Positions 12,926-25,010 of a stretch of DNA of 64,000 nucleotides are shown here, one piece after another. The stretch comes from Parasponia andersonii (taxonomy: Eukaryota; Streptophyta; Magnoliopsida; Rosales; Cannabaceae). The notes below the pieces were generated by a model. That model saw only the letters and a list, made by a program, of their open reading frames with translations, was not told the origin of the DNA and did no database searches. The position numbers and the translations under genes were made by a program. The stretch is from the NCBI GenBank assembly GCA_002914805.1, contig JXTB01000084.1:351625-415624 (forward strand), read 5' to 3'. The first letter of the stretch is position 1, and every line of letters begins with the position of its first letter.

Positions 12926-15900
12926 GCTAAGGGCCTACTTTTTGTGGATGCAACAATCAATGGCAAAGCCACTAAAGTCTTGGTTGACACAGGTGCATCC
13001 CACAACTTCGTCTCTGTTGAAGAAGCTAGGCAGTTGGGCTTGACGGTGTCTAATAGAGGAGGTTCCCTCAAGGCAGTGAACTTAGCAACACGCCCCATCC
13101 ATGGGGTTGATCATGGTGTTAAGGCTAGCTTAGGTGCATAGGCTGGCCAACTTGACTTATCAGTGGTACTAATGGATGATTTTACAATAATGCTTGGTTT
13201 GGAGTTCCTTGATGTAGTGTGGGCATTCCCCGTTTCTTTTGCCAACTCTATGCGCATCATGGATGGTGAAAAGACTTGTGTGGTACCAATGGAGCGATCC
13301 ACAAAAGCGAGAAATAAAGTACTCTCTACATTTCAATTCAATAAGGGCTTGAGAAGGGAGGAGGAGAGTTACTTGGCCATCCTAAAGGAGCACAATGATG
13401 AAGAGTTAGAACCTCAAGGTAACCTATCCATGGAGGTACAAACTGTCTTGGATGAATTCCAGATGTGATGCCTGACGTCCTGCCTAAGAAACTTCCATCT
13501 AAGAGGGAGGTGGATCATGAAATCAAGCTTGAGCCAGGCACAAGGCCACCTGCGATGAGTCCCTATCAAATGGCCCCTCCAGAGTTAGTGAAACTTTGGA
13601 AATAACTAAAAGAGTTGCTTGATATGGGTTTCATCAGGCCTTTCAAAGCTCCTTTTGATACCCTAGTATTGTTTCAGAAGAAGAAAGATGGCTCACTAAG
13701 GATGTGCATTGATTACCGGGATCTTAACAAGGTGACGGTGAAGAAGAAGTACCCCATCCTACTTATTGCCAACTTGTTCGATCAACTTGGGAATGCTAGA
13801 TACTTCTCAAAGCTTGATCTATGCTCGAGGTACTACCAAGTGTGCATAACAGAGGGAGATGAGCCTAAGACTATATGCATGACAAGGTATGGTGCTTATG
13901 AGTTCCTAGTTATGCCATTTGGTCTTACCAATACACCTACTATCTTTTGTACCCCCATGAATAATTTATTTCATCCCTACCTCAATCAGTTCATGGTAGT
14001 CTATCTTGATGATATAGTCATCTATAACAAGACTATAGAAGAGCACCTAAAGCATTTAAGGAAGGTGTCAGAGATCTTGAGGGAAAACCAACTATTCATC
14101 AAGAAGGAGAAATGCTCCTTCGCCTAAGAGGAAGTAATGATCCCAGGGTATAAGATAAAAGATGGGAAACTTATGATGGATGAATCTAAGGTGCAAGCCA
14201 TCCAAGAGTGAGAATCTCTTACTAAGGCGTCAGAGTTAAGATTCTTCCTCAGACTTGTAAACTATTATAAGTGGTTCATCAAGTCCTACATGGCAAGAGC
14301 AGCACCATTTACGAACCTGCTTAAAAAGAACAAGTCTTGGGAGTGGATACCTGAGTGTCAAGTCTCATTCAAATACTTGAAGAAAGCAGTAAGCGAATAG
14401 CTGATTCTTAGTTTGCTTGACTACTCTAAGGCATATAAGCTTCACACGGATACCTCTGACTTTGCTATTAGCGAAGTACTAATACAAGAAAGGTGTCCAA
14501 TTGCTTATGAAATCCGTAAGATCAATGACACCGAGAGATGTTACACTATATAAGAAAAAGAGATGACTGCCATCATCCATTGCCTAAGGATGTGGCGGCA
14601 CTACTTGTTAGGTACTCACTTCACAATCATGACTGACAACGTAGCCACAAGCTACTTTCAAACTCAGAAAAAATTGAGTCCCAAGCAAGCTCGGTGGTAA
14701 GACTTCTTAGCAGAATTCGATTACAAGCTTGAATATAAGTCTTGGAAGGCCAATATGGTGGTGGATGCCCTAAGTAGAAAGGCAGACTTGGCCACCTTAA
14801 GCAGGCTCAATTGCACCTTGATAGAGAAAATCAAGAAAGGACTAGAACACGATGTTCTTGCAAAGAGTCTACTGCCCCTAGTGATAAAAGGAAAGACGAA
14901 ATGTTTTTGGCTGAGCAATAGATTTCTCTATGCCAAAGGCAATCGATTCTATGTGCCTAAGTGAAGAAACTTAAGAAAAAAGCTTATCAAAGAGTGCCAT
15001 GATTCCTTGTGGGCTGGTCACCCAGGTCAGAAATATACTCTTGCTCTTATCAAATCTATCTACTATTGGCCTCAAGTGAGGGATGATATCGAGGCCTATG
15101 TATGAACTTGTCTTGTGTGCTAACAAGACAAGGTGAAACAACAATCACCGGATGGATTATTAGAATCTCTCCCTATTCCTGAGAGGCCGTGGGAGAGTGT
15201 TTCTATAGATTTTATCACTAGCCTACCTAAGTCGGAGGGCTTTGGCAATATTATAGTAGTGGTGGATTACTTCAGCAAGTATGCTATTTTTATACCTTCT
15301 TCACCTGATTATCCTACCAATGAGACTACGCGGCTCTTTATGAAGCATGTCGTAAAGCTTTGGGGAGTCCCATCAAACATCGTAAGTAATCATGATTCCT
15401 GATTCACTGGAAGGTTTTGGACATAATTGTTCAAGTTGATGGGTTCAGACTTGAACTTTTCTACTTGCTTTCACTTCAAAGCGATGGCCAGATGGAAAGG
15501 GTGAATGCCTTGCTAGAGCTATATTTGAGGCACCTTATGAGTACCAAACAAAAAGATTGGGCAAAATTACTTGATGTAGCCCAATTCTCCTTTAACCTCC
15601 AGAGGAGCGAGTCTACGGGCAAGAGTCCCTTCGAGATAGTCGTGGATCAACAACCTATGACCTCATACGCCTTAGCGATAAGTTATGGTGGAAAGAGTCC
15701 TGCAGTATTCAAGTTTGCTAAAGTATGGTATGAACAAGCGGAGTTAGCTAGGGCCTACTTGAACAAAACTTCTAAAATATGAAGAAGTGGGTCGATAAAA
15801 AGAGAAGGCATATTGAGTACTAAGAGGGGGATTTAGTCCTTGTCAAGTTGTTGCCCTAATAATTCAAAACCTTAAAGAATGTGCATAAAGGGTTGGTGTG

Positions 15901-16260
15901 CAAATACGAGGATCCATTTCCAATACTTAAGCGTATAGATAAGGTCTCCTATAAGCTTCAACTCCCTGCTAAGTTAAAGATTTTCCCTGTCTTCCATGTT
16001 AGCATACTAAAATCCATGATGGAGATGAGGGAGATCCTTCAAGGGGCGAATCCAAAAGAGCTCCTACTGCGATGGTAACCTCTTTTGATAAAGACGTGGA
16101 GTGTATTTTGGCTGATTGCTTGATCTGTCGACGTGGTGTTCCTAATTATCAAGAATACCTAGTGAAATAAAAGAATTTGCCTGAGGCCGAGGATAGCTGG
16201 GAGCATGAGGATGCCTTTTGGCAATTCAAAAACCATATCGAGCGATTCAAAGTCGATGGT
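12926..16260 (+). pseudogene. Chromovirus pol: protease, RT, RNase H, integrase, chromodomain, decayed
   Basis: In order: aspartic protease with VLVDTGASHNFVS (about 12980); reverse transcriptase with [30 protein letters not shown] and the catalytic YLDDIVIY (about 13995-14025); RNase H (about 14400-14700, broken); integrase with the zinc-binding start near 14995 and the first catalytic Asp in SIDFITSLPKSEGF (about 15205); and at about 16090-16250 a chromodomain read as DVECILADCLICRRGVPNYQ then SWEHEDAFWQFKNHIERF. The chromodomain usually directs integration toward marked chromatin. Stops occur near 13466, 14126, 14397, 14940 and 15400, so no polyprotein can form. Confidence 0.85.
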
Positions 16261-16295
16261 GCGACAGGAACATCGTGAACTTGAGTGGGGAAGGG

Positions 16296-16951
16296 TGTTA
16301 CGCCCTACTCATTTGGCTCCCCAAAATCTAAATATTGTTGCTCATGGTTCTAAGGTCCTCTTTCTATACTGCTCACCCAAAAGAATTGAAGAATGCCGTA
16401 GAATGTGGTGGATACTTCTAGAGTGATCAAGAGATGTCTTAGCTATGCTAGAAGACTCTAGATGGTGCTACTAAGTCCTACAAGGCTCTAGATAAGGCCG
16501 AATAGTGCTAGATGGGTTGGACGATCTTAGAAGCTCCTAGAATGACTTGGAAGAGCCAAGATAGTGGATGAACCTCTTAGAAAGATCTAGGCTATACTTG
16601 TTCTAGATTTCTCTATGTAAATATCTTTGTAGATATTACCATTTTATTGGAAAATATTCTAGACCCTTTATAATATCATGCCACTTAGCATGATCATAAC
16701 ATTTGGTTGGTTTAGGCTTTGCCTATATAAAGGACCCCTTAGGTTTATTTGTACACAAGTCCTATTTGTGAGAGTTGTAAGCATTCTAAGAGTAATACAA
16801 AGCATTCTTTCACTCAAACTCTCTTATCATTTGCTACTTTGTCTCACAGCTTACTCTAAGTCCCTTTCTTGAGTGTTAGTAGACTGACTTAGTGCGACAG
16901 ACTGTGCTAAGTGCCACACGATTGTCTAGTTTAATACTAGGGGTAGTGACA
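16296..16951 (+). repeat. 3' LTR of the chromovirus
   Basis: It is the partner of the left LTR and starts TGTTACGCCC directly after a purine tract. A TATATAAAGGACC box is kept. It ends TGACA, after which CATAGCTACACAAAG continues the interrupted exon of the Ole e 1-like gene. Confidence 0.9.
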
Positions 16952-17020
16952 CATAGCTACACAAAGCTATTCACTGTCAGACCTTTCTTCTACACTAGTT
17001 CTTTGTTATCTAAACTATAA

Positions 17021-19937
17021 AAATTGGAATTTATAAAGGTTAAAAGTTTAATTTTTGGTTTAAAGGCAATTTCATAATTTAATATTTTTGAAATTTAAAA
17101 TTTAAAATATCTTGGATGAATCTAGACTTAAAAAAGGGTTAGATTCATAAGGGTATAATGTCGAAAAATTTTGAGAGCAAGAATTAAAAAGCAATTATGT
17201 AAAGACATAAATGAAAGAAATTTGAATAAATCGGGAAAAAGAATTATTATTGAAACAGTACTTAGTCAACCAAAAGCTGCCATGTGGCAAATAGTTCTGA
17301 AAATTGCCCATAAATACCCTATTTCTTCTTCTTCATGTGACACCCTTGAGATCCCAAAAGAGAGTACCTCATGGATTCTTCCCCAAAACTGGCTACCAGA
17401 GGCTACTCAGTCCTTGAGCTCTGACAAGGCTACTCACTGATGACGAACAAGCGTCAGCTCTCTTTCACTATCGTCGCCCCACCCAAGTGTAGAAAAAGGC
17501 AGATGAAGCCACAACCAATCACTACCAAAAACCAGTGTTTCGCCACTCAACGTCACCAATCACCCCCCCATAGCTGCAAGCCCAATGTGCCCCGAGTCCA
17601 ACCCAATGTATCTCAGCCATTATTTTCGGCTGGAATAGCTCCAGTGAGCGATTGAATCTTTTTGGTCATTTTTCAAATTTTATTATAATACTTTTGTAAT
17701 TATTTTTGTGAAGTAATTATTTTGGCAGTGAAAGTTATATGAGGTGAAAGAATGAATTAAATCATGAATAAATATGGTGGTTTTGTATTGAATCGAAATC
17801 TATAAACGAGAAAATTTTCGAATTGAAAAAGTTATATTTTTTTAATATTTCTAAAAGTGGTACTTTTGTAATTTGACATAATATTGGGCTGAAAGTTTGA
17901 TGATACTGAAAATGGGCCCCTGAAATTTGAAAAGTGTCATTTTTTAAATATTTCTATAAAATTGTTATTTTTATAATAACAAGAGAAGTTTGTATTTTTC
18001 TAATATTTTCAGAAAAGTGGTATTTATGACACTTTTGGATTTAAAGCCTGGTTGAGGCTCGAGATCTCGAAACAAAATTTTGACCCCTAATGTGGATTCA
18101 GTGAGGTCGAGAAATGAACTTTGATATATAACAACAATATGTTTCGAAGTGGCACGAAATTCAAGACGTGAGGCTCGTGAATAGCCCTGTTTTACATGCC
18201 ACGAGATGGGTTTCGGCCCAAAACCCAAGTTGGTCGAAATATATGTCTAACCTAATTATTTTGGACTCTGGGAATTCAGCTATGAGATATGTTTTTCTAA
18301 TTGAGGCTCTATTAGAAAAGTGACTTCCTCAAGTAAGCGAATTTGGAACTTAATTCATCCCTCGAAATTCCAAATGACACACGGGAATCACCACGAGTCT
18401 TGATAACACGTTATTATTACTCGATAGAGACAGGAATTCAATTACTTGACTTAACAATGGTTTTTATCATGAATTTACTTATCTGATCAAATATGGAAAT
18501 TTGTGAAATAATTTGTGAAATTGGATTTATGAATTATTTTGGAAAATGTGTTTATGATAAACGGTCTAGGAAGTACATCACACTACTTAGCATGCCATAA
18601 TATTTTTTTTTATATTGTTTTATGTAGGAACTAGATCTTTAGATTTTGGTGAAAAATCAATTATTGAAAAATTAATGAGTTCAGAAAATTGGTTTTTAGA
18701 AATGAATATGGTTTGATTAAAAACCATTGCATAGTTATTTCTGATTTTATAGAAAATAGTATATCACCTTACTCATATCATTCATATAGTATTATATTGC
18801 AAATTCATCTCATGCAACTGACAGAATCACAGTGTTCTAATAGACCACGGGAATCATAGTGTACCAAAGACCACTGGAAAATAAACGAAAAAGAAAATGA
18901 AAAAGAAAAGAAAGGAAAACTCACGGAATTCCAATAGAATATTGGAATGAAAAAGAAAAAAGGAGAAAACTCGTGGTCATCAATTAGATAATTGGAACTC
19001 ATGTATGTTAAAAATATAGACATTATGTAATTAGATGGTATTCAGCATATACTTGTTTTGAGAATGAGTTTAACAAAGGCTTGAAATTTTGTGAACATTT
19101 AAAAAATGGTTTAATAAGTGAATTTTAGAAATAAAGATTTAGAATATTTCACTAATTATGTAGGAATTTGAAATGAGTATATCGTTTCTATAAACTTGCA
19201 ATTGAATCTTTATTGGGTGTTCACGTACTCATCCTCCTCCCCTACTTTTCTCAGTCATTAGGTTTAGTTGCAGTGCTAGACAATCGATTGGTTAATATTT
19301 GTGTCTTAGCAATTTTTCTAGGTTCGTCATCTCGTTTATTAGTTTTGTTCTAATCTCCGCTTTATTTATTTAGCTATTAATTAATAATATGTACAAGTTA
19401 ATGTATGATAGAGTTTTAATTATGAATAAAGATGGTATAAATATGAATTTGACAAAATATCATTTCCTTGAAAAAAATTGTTATTTATGAAGATTTTAAA
19501 ATTTTAAAATTTTATCTAATTATTATTACAAAATAATTTATAAAAATTCTTATTTATAAATTTTTCATTCCGTCACTGGCCGGATCCGGATCGTGACATA
19601 AATCATCGGTTCCCACGGGCTACTAAATGTACTTTTATTTTGTGTCTCCTTGTTTTTCTTTTAATATTGTTGATTTCTTTTGGCCAATTCTTTCGAGGGT
19701 CTCGAAAAGGAAGGGAATAAACATCTTTTTGTTTGCTTTCGTGTGTTTATTATTGATTGGCGCATGGTCAACCATCACCATTTTGACAAAGAGATAAATT
19801 TGTAATAATATTTTTTGTGTCATTGGACTACATGTCAAATGTATAAATATTTTTTCTTCCTCTTGGATTTCTTCCGCATATTCCTGATAGTGTATATTTT
19901 CTATAATAATGATCCTTCCTTTTGATGAAGGCCTTTG
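17021..19937. other. Non-coding, TE-like stretch
   Basis: There are no host-like exons. Short open frames at 17171-17655 are basic, proline-rich and unlike any family I know. Bases 19205-19255, read on the minus strand, vaguely resemble the GTGGGAG...GTGAGC block at 8095-8140, and the sequence GGATCCGGATCGTGACA (about 19582-19599) resembles the end of an LTR-type element. This suggests a non-autonomous or solo-LTR retroelement between about 17.0 and 19.6 kb, but its left end was not found. Bases 18840-19000 are an A/G-rich low-complexity patch. Confidence 0.4.
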
Positions 19938-20389
19938 TGTTGAAAATAAACTTGTTTAAGCCTATAAGAAACATTTAAGCCCATCAACATGAGACCCAAT
20001 AAGTTGGAGTTAGTCCAAGTGTAAAACTCATATAAGAAAAAAACCCAAGTCCAAATTAAAAAAGTCTTCCACATAGAATCTTCTAGTGTTAGATATTAGC
20101 TTTTTACATGTGAATTATTTGATTATTATTAGAAGTGTGTAGAAGAAAATATGTGTAGTTTAAGGATTTTTGTAATTGTTTATTTGTATGGTTCTTATTG
20201 TTTCTCATGTAGTATAAATACCCCTCCCCATTTGAGTTCTAAGCATCAAGTAAGAAGCAAAGCTTCTAAGAGTGAAGCGAAGAGAGAAAGAAGCATAGCT
20301 TCTAGTGAGTGAGCTTAAAGAGTGAAGTTGAAAATTTTCTCTTGTCAAAGTATTTGAGTGAATAATAAAGTTTGTTTCACTTTCTAACA
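19938..20389 (+). repeat. 5' LTR of the plus-strand copia element
   Basis: This LTR is 452 bp. A TATA box (TATAAATA, 20213-20220) is followed by a purine-rich leader. It is 16 bp shorter than the right LTR, fully accounted for by a 4-bp GTTA and a 12-bp GAGT-repeat difference. Confidence 0.93.
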
Positions 20390-20674
20390 AAGTAGTATCA
20401 GAGCAAGGTTGTGAGTTCTCTTGAAATTCTAAGTATGCTCTGTGGTTGCAGATTTGACTGATCTTCCACATCAGACTAGAATTATTTAGATTGAGAGTAA
20501 TAGCTATTTGTTCCAAACATACTAGTATTACATATCAAATCGAAGAGGTCGACGAGACGAACACTCTGCCATAAGAATCAACTCAATCGGAGTCCAAACC
20601 AGTCAGAACGAGTCGTCAGAAGTTTGCTGCCACAAACTAAGTCAACTCACTGAGTTGAGCCGAGTCAGAGTCGT

Positions 20675-20849
20675 TTGACCGAGCCGTCAGAACTGTTGAC
20701 CAAGCCATCAGAGCCAAGCCGTCAGAGCCATTGACCAAGCTATCAGAGCCGTTTGACTGTGACGTTGACTAAGCCGTCAGAGTCGTTGATCAACTGTTGA
20801 CCGGCATTGACCGTTGACCAAGCTTTGACTTTGACTGTTGACTTTGACC
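20675..20849 (+). promoter_or_regulatory. Cluster of twelve W-box motifs (TTGACC/T) in the copia leader
   Basis: TTGACC or TTGACT starts at 20675, 20696, 20731, 20753, 20765, 20797, 20807, 20814, 20825, 20831, 20838 and 20844. This is the binding core of WRKY transcription factors. The cluster lies in the untranslated leader between the primer site and gag, inside a degenerate repeat built on GTTGACC-AAGCCGTCAGAG units. Binding is inferred from the motif only. Confidence 0.6.
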
Positions 20850-20939
20850 CGTTGATATACAAGTCAATCTTAAGATTTTTCGACTTTCTGCATCTATCTG
20901 TGTAGTCGAAATTTCCAAAAACTCACTCTGTTAAGAGAT

Positions 20940-21768
20940 ATGGCTACCGGCAGTTTAGCATCTCTTCAAGTTCCACCACTTTAAGGTAATAACTTTGATA
21001 ATTGGACTATCAAAATGAAAGTCCTTCTTGGAGCAGATGATGTTTCGGAAGTAGTAGAAAAAGGTTACGAAGAGCCAAGAGATAAGACAACATTATCTTC
21101 AACACAGAAAGATAGTTTAAAAGATTCAAGAAAGAGAGACAAAAAAGCTCTCTCCTCATCCACCAGGCCTTAGATGACGACGAGTTTGAGAAAATCTCAA
21201 GTGCAACCTCTGCTAAAGAAGCATGGGAAAAATTTCAAATTTCATACAAAGTAAAAGAAAAGGTAAAAAAGGTCTGCCTTCAGACTCTAAAAGGAGAGTT
21301 TGATTTATTACACATGATAGAGACTGAGTCAGAATCTGACTATTTTTCTAGAGTTTTAACCATTTTGAATCAAATGAAGTGAAATGGTGAGAAACTTGAA
21401 AATGTTACGATTATGGAAAAGATTCTTCGATCGTTAGACCCAAAGTTCAAGAATATTTTTATTTTCATCGAAGAAACTAAAGATTTAGGAGCCATGACAA
21501 TAGAACAACTCTTAGGTTCTTTACAAGCTCACGATGAAAAGAAAAAGAAGAAGCCAAATTTGAGGGAGCAGCTTCTCAAGACATAACTTACAGAGAAAGA
21601 AGATAGCCAATGTAGCAAAAGAAGTCAACGTGGTCGTGGTAGAGGATAAGCCCCAGGACAAGAACAAGTCGAGATCGTGGATGAGGTTGGAATTCCAACA
21701 ACCACAATTATCATATCAATAATTTTGAAAGAGGAGAAAGCTCTACAAGAGGTCGTGGTAGAGGTCGA
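20940..21768 (+). pseudogene. Copia gag, decayed
   Basis: The frame starts at ATG 20940 (MATGSLASLQVPPL) and is stopped at once by TAA. The text then matches copia gag: NFDNWTIKMKVLLGADDVSE, EVVEKGYEEP, and later, in another frame, FSRVLTILNQMK, NGEKLENVTIMEKILRSLDP and TIEQLLGSLQAHDEKK. There are at least two frameshifts and one TGA inside a conserved Lys-Trp-Asn position. Gag would form the particle shell. Confidence 0.8.
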
Positions 21769-24700
21769 ATGAACTCAAGACCTGAGAAGTCTCAAGTTGA
21801 ATATTTCAATTGTCACAAGTTTGGACATTATGCTAGAGAGTGTAGAGTACCCAATAGCAGAATTGTAGAGAAAGTCAATTACATTGAAGAAAAAAGGGAA
21901 GAAAATGGCACTGTGCTACTAGCGTATAAAGACAACAATGGAGGACAAGACAATACATGGTATCTTGACACCGGTGCTAGCAATCATATGTGTGGGCATC
22001 GATCAATATTTACAAAGCTTGATGAATCAATTAGTGGGAGTGTTTTTTTCGGTGATGATTCAAAAGTAGCGGTAAAAGGAAAAGGTAAAATTCTTATCCG
22101 CTTAAAAATGGGGGGCATCAATTTATTTCAAATGTTTATTTTGTACCCACAATGAAAAAAAACATCTTGAGTTTGGGACAACTCTTAGAGAAATACTATG
22201 ATATTCACTTGAAAGATTATAGTCTTTCTATAAGAGATAACAATATGAACTTGATTGCCAAGGTGCCTATGTCAAGAAATAGAATGTTCTTATTAAACAT
22301 TCAAAATGATATGGAAAAATGTCTGAAAGCATGTTACAAGGATTCATCATGGCTATGGCATTTGAGATTCGAACATCTCAACTTTGGAGGACTAGAGCTA
22401 TTGTCCAAGAAAGAAATGGTGAGAGGCTTGCCATGCATCAATCATCCTAATCAACTTTGTGAAGGATGCTTACTCGGGAAGTAATTCGGGAAAAGCTTTC
22501 TAAAAGAGTCGAATTCAAGAGCCCAAAAGCCACTAGAAATCGTGCATACAGATGTGTGCGGTCCTATCAAACCAAGTTCTTTTGGTAAGAGCAACTACTT
22601 CTTACTCTTTATTGATGATTTCTCAAGAAAGACTTGGGTTTATTTCTTGAAACAAAAATCAGAAGTCTTTGAAGCTTTCAAGAACTTCAAGGCTGCTGTA
22701 AAGGAAAGCGGTCTTTAGATCAAAGCCATGAGATCTGATAGAGGAGGAGAATTCACTTCAAAAGAGTTCGAAGAATTCTGCAAAGCAAATGGAATTTGAC
22801 GACCTTTAACTATTCCAAAATTCCCTCAACAAAATGGCATGGTAGAAAGGAAGAACTGGACCATCCTCAACATAGCTTGAAGCATGCTGAAAAGTAAGAG
22901 ATTACCCAAAGAGTTATGGGCAGAAGTTGTTACATGCGCAGTTTACTTGTCCAATCGATCTCCAACAAGAAGTGTGTGGGGCAAGACACCACAAGAAGCA
23001 TGGAGCGGAAGGAAGCCTGGGATCTCTCACTTGAGAGTCTTTGGAAGCATAGCCCATGTGCATATGCCAGACGAACATAGAAGCAAGCTTGATAATAAAA
23101 GCGAGAAGTTCCTTTTCATCAGCTACGACACCAACTCTAAAGGATATAAGTTATACAATCCTAACAATAGAAAAGTAATCATCAGTCGAGATTTAATATT
23201 CGATGAAGAAGGTGAATGGGACTTTGGCTCTCAAACAAATGACTACAATTTCTTTCCACAATTTGAAGATATGGAAACACCAGTAAAGCAAGCAAAAGAA
23301 GTCCATCAAGAGGCTATTACTCCACCTTCCTCACCGACATCATCCACTCATGAAGACTCACCTCCATCTTTCTTAACTGAGAGGTATGAAGAACGTACAA
23401 GAAATCTTGAAGATATATAAGAGGTGACTGGTAGACTTGAAAACCTCACTCTATTTTGCCTATTTGCTGATTGTGAACCAGTGAACTTCCAAGAGGCTGT
23501 ACAAGATGAAAAATGGAGGAATACGATGGATGAAGAAGTCAAAGCCATAGAGAAGAATGATACTTGGGAACTATCCACTCTTCCTAAAGGTCATAAAGCT
23601 ATCGGTATAAAATGGGTATACAAGGTGAAGAAAAATGCCAATAGAGAGGTAGAAAGATACAAAGCAAGGCTAGTCATGAAAGGCTATAGTCAAAGAGCCG
23701 GCATTGACTACATCGAGGTATTCGCTCCTGTTGCACGATTGAAAATTATAAGACTAATTATTTCTCTTGCTACTCAGAACAAATAGAAGATTCATTATAT
23801 AGATGTAAAGTCCGCATTTCTAAATAGAGTTCTTGAAAATGAGGTTTATATCCAACAACCATTGGGTTATGAGATGAAAAGATATAAAGATAAGGTTTTG
23901 AAGCTGAAGAAGGCTCTTTACGGTCTAAAGCAAGCACTAAGAGCATGGAATAGCCGAATTGACAAATATTTCCAAGAGAATGGATTCATTAAGTGCCCCT
24001 ATGAACATGCTCTCTATCTTAATACTAAAGATGGAGATATTTTGGTCGTATGCTTATATGTGGATGATCTCATATTCACTGGAAGTAATCCAAGGATGTT
24101 TGACGAATTCAAGAGAGTAATGACACATGAGTTTGAAATGACAGACATCGGACTTATGGCATATTATCTAGGCATAGAAGTCAAGCAAAAGGAAGAAAGC
24201 ATCTTTATCTCCCAAGAAAGCTATACAAAGGAGAACCTGAAGAAGTTCAATATGGATGATTGCAAGCCAATAAGTACACCAGTGGAGTGTGGAATAAAAT
24301 TATTCAAAGATGATGAAGCAGAAAAGGTGGATCCAACACTCTTTAAGAGTCTTGTTGGATTCTTTAGGTACTTGACATGTACAAGGCCCGATATTCTCTA
24401 TGCAACTGGACTAGTGAGTCGTTACATGGAAACTCCAATAACTACTCACTTCAAAGCTGTAAAGAGAATTCTCCGTTATCTAAAAGGTGCGATCAATCTT
24501 GGCTTGTTCTATTCAGTTTCTAATGATTACAAACTTGTTGGTTACAATGATAGTGATTGGGCCGGAGATACTGATGATCGAAAAAGTACAACTGGTTTTA
24601 TGTTTTTCATAGGAGAAACTACCTTCACCTGGCTATCTAAGAGACAACCGATTGTCGCCCTTTCAACTTGTGAAGCTGAGTATGTAGCTGCTACATTATG

Positions 24701-25004
24701 TGTTAGTCATGCAGTCTGGCTAAGAAGATTGTTGAAAGAGTTAAACATGCCTCAAAAGGAGCCAACAGAGATTTGAATTGACAATAAGTCAGCAATAACT
24801 TTGGCTAATAATCCAGTGTTTCATGACCGAAGTAAGCATATCGATACTCACTATCATTACATAAGAGAATGTGTTACAAGCAAAGAAGTACAATTGGAGT
24901 ATTTGAGATCACATGATCAGATTACTGATATTTTCACCAAGCCACTCAAGTTTGAAGAATTTATAAGATTAAGAAATTTACTTGGTATTATAAAACAAGT
25001 TTAA
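21769..25004 (+). pseudogene. Copia pol: protease, integrase, RT and RNase H, lightly decayed
   Basis: Nucleocapsid knuckle NCHKFGHYARECR has lost its first cysteine (Tyr instead). Protease reads WYLDTGASNHMCG. The pre-integrase zinc region is WHLRFEHLNFGGLELL to LCEGCLLGK. Integrase keeps the catalytic D-D-E context in HTDVCGP, MRSDRGGEF and MVERKN. Reverse transcriptase has RYKARLVMKGYSQRAGIDY and the catalytic CLYVDDLIF (near 24055). RNase H has YNDSDWAGD, then CEAEYVAA, ending at 25002. In-frame stops fall after CLLGK (22482), near 22719, 22798, 22878, 23418, 23785 and 24774, with a shift near 22150. The order of domains proves copia. Confidence 0.9.
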
Positions 25005-25010
25005 GGGGGG

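Larger units (their letters stand above)
10946..16951 (+). mobile_element. Ty3/gypsy chromovirus, complete structure but dead coding region
   Basis: LTRs of 654 and 656 bp bound the element (10946-11599 and 16296-16951). The first copy starts TGTTATG and the second TGTTACG; the right copy ends TGACA. A primer site TGGTATCAGAGC (11603-11614), matching the initiator Met tRNA, follows the left LTR, and a purine tract GAGTGGGGAAGGG ends just before the right LTR. Domain order is gag, protease, reverse transcriptase, RNase H, integrase, chromodomain, which defines a chromovirus. CATA flanks both sides as the target duplication; five bases is usual, and the fifth (C at 10941, A at 16951) differs. 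Many stops and frameshifts show it is inactive. It lies in the same direction as the gene it split. Confidence 0.92.
9302..17020 (+). pseudogene. Ole e 1-like secreted proline-rich protein gene, dead copy split by a retrotransposon
   Basis: Exon 1 (about 9302-9990) starts with a clear signal peptide (MARSNFCITSILLLSLVTFAFA) and then lysine/proline-rich repeats of the 'KPEEK' type that shift frame after about 9500. Its end still resembles the family's first cysteine motif but carries two stops. Intron about 9991-10516, with GTAAAT donor and TACAG acceptor. Exon 2 (10517-10945 and 16952-17020) has RITCLAVD, DSKGYFYVTL, LKDCKAYL and the EVCNIPTNVN region, all typical of the Ole e 1 domain. A 150-bp insert (10545-10694) and a chromovirus (10946-16951) break it. 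Removing the chromovirus and one CATA leaves KLFTVRPFFYTS in frame, with the same spacing as in the intact copy at 42.0-43.0 kb. Such proteins are secreted to the cell wall. Confidence 0.85.

Noticed and set aside
17171-17655. Two adjoining plus-strand frames (89 and 71 codons)
   Set aside because: Low-complexity basic and proline-rich text without domain or splice support in a TE-like stretch.
20205-20516. 103-codon minus-strand frame over the copia LTR (similar frame at 25282-25497)
   Set aside because: It appears in both LTRs because they are copies and has no domain; chance frame in LTR sequence.
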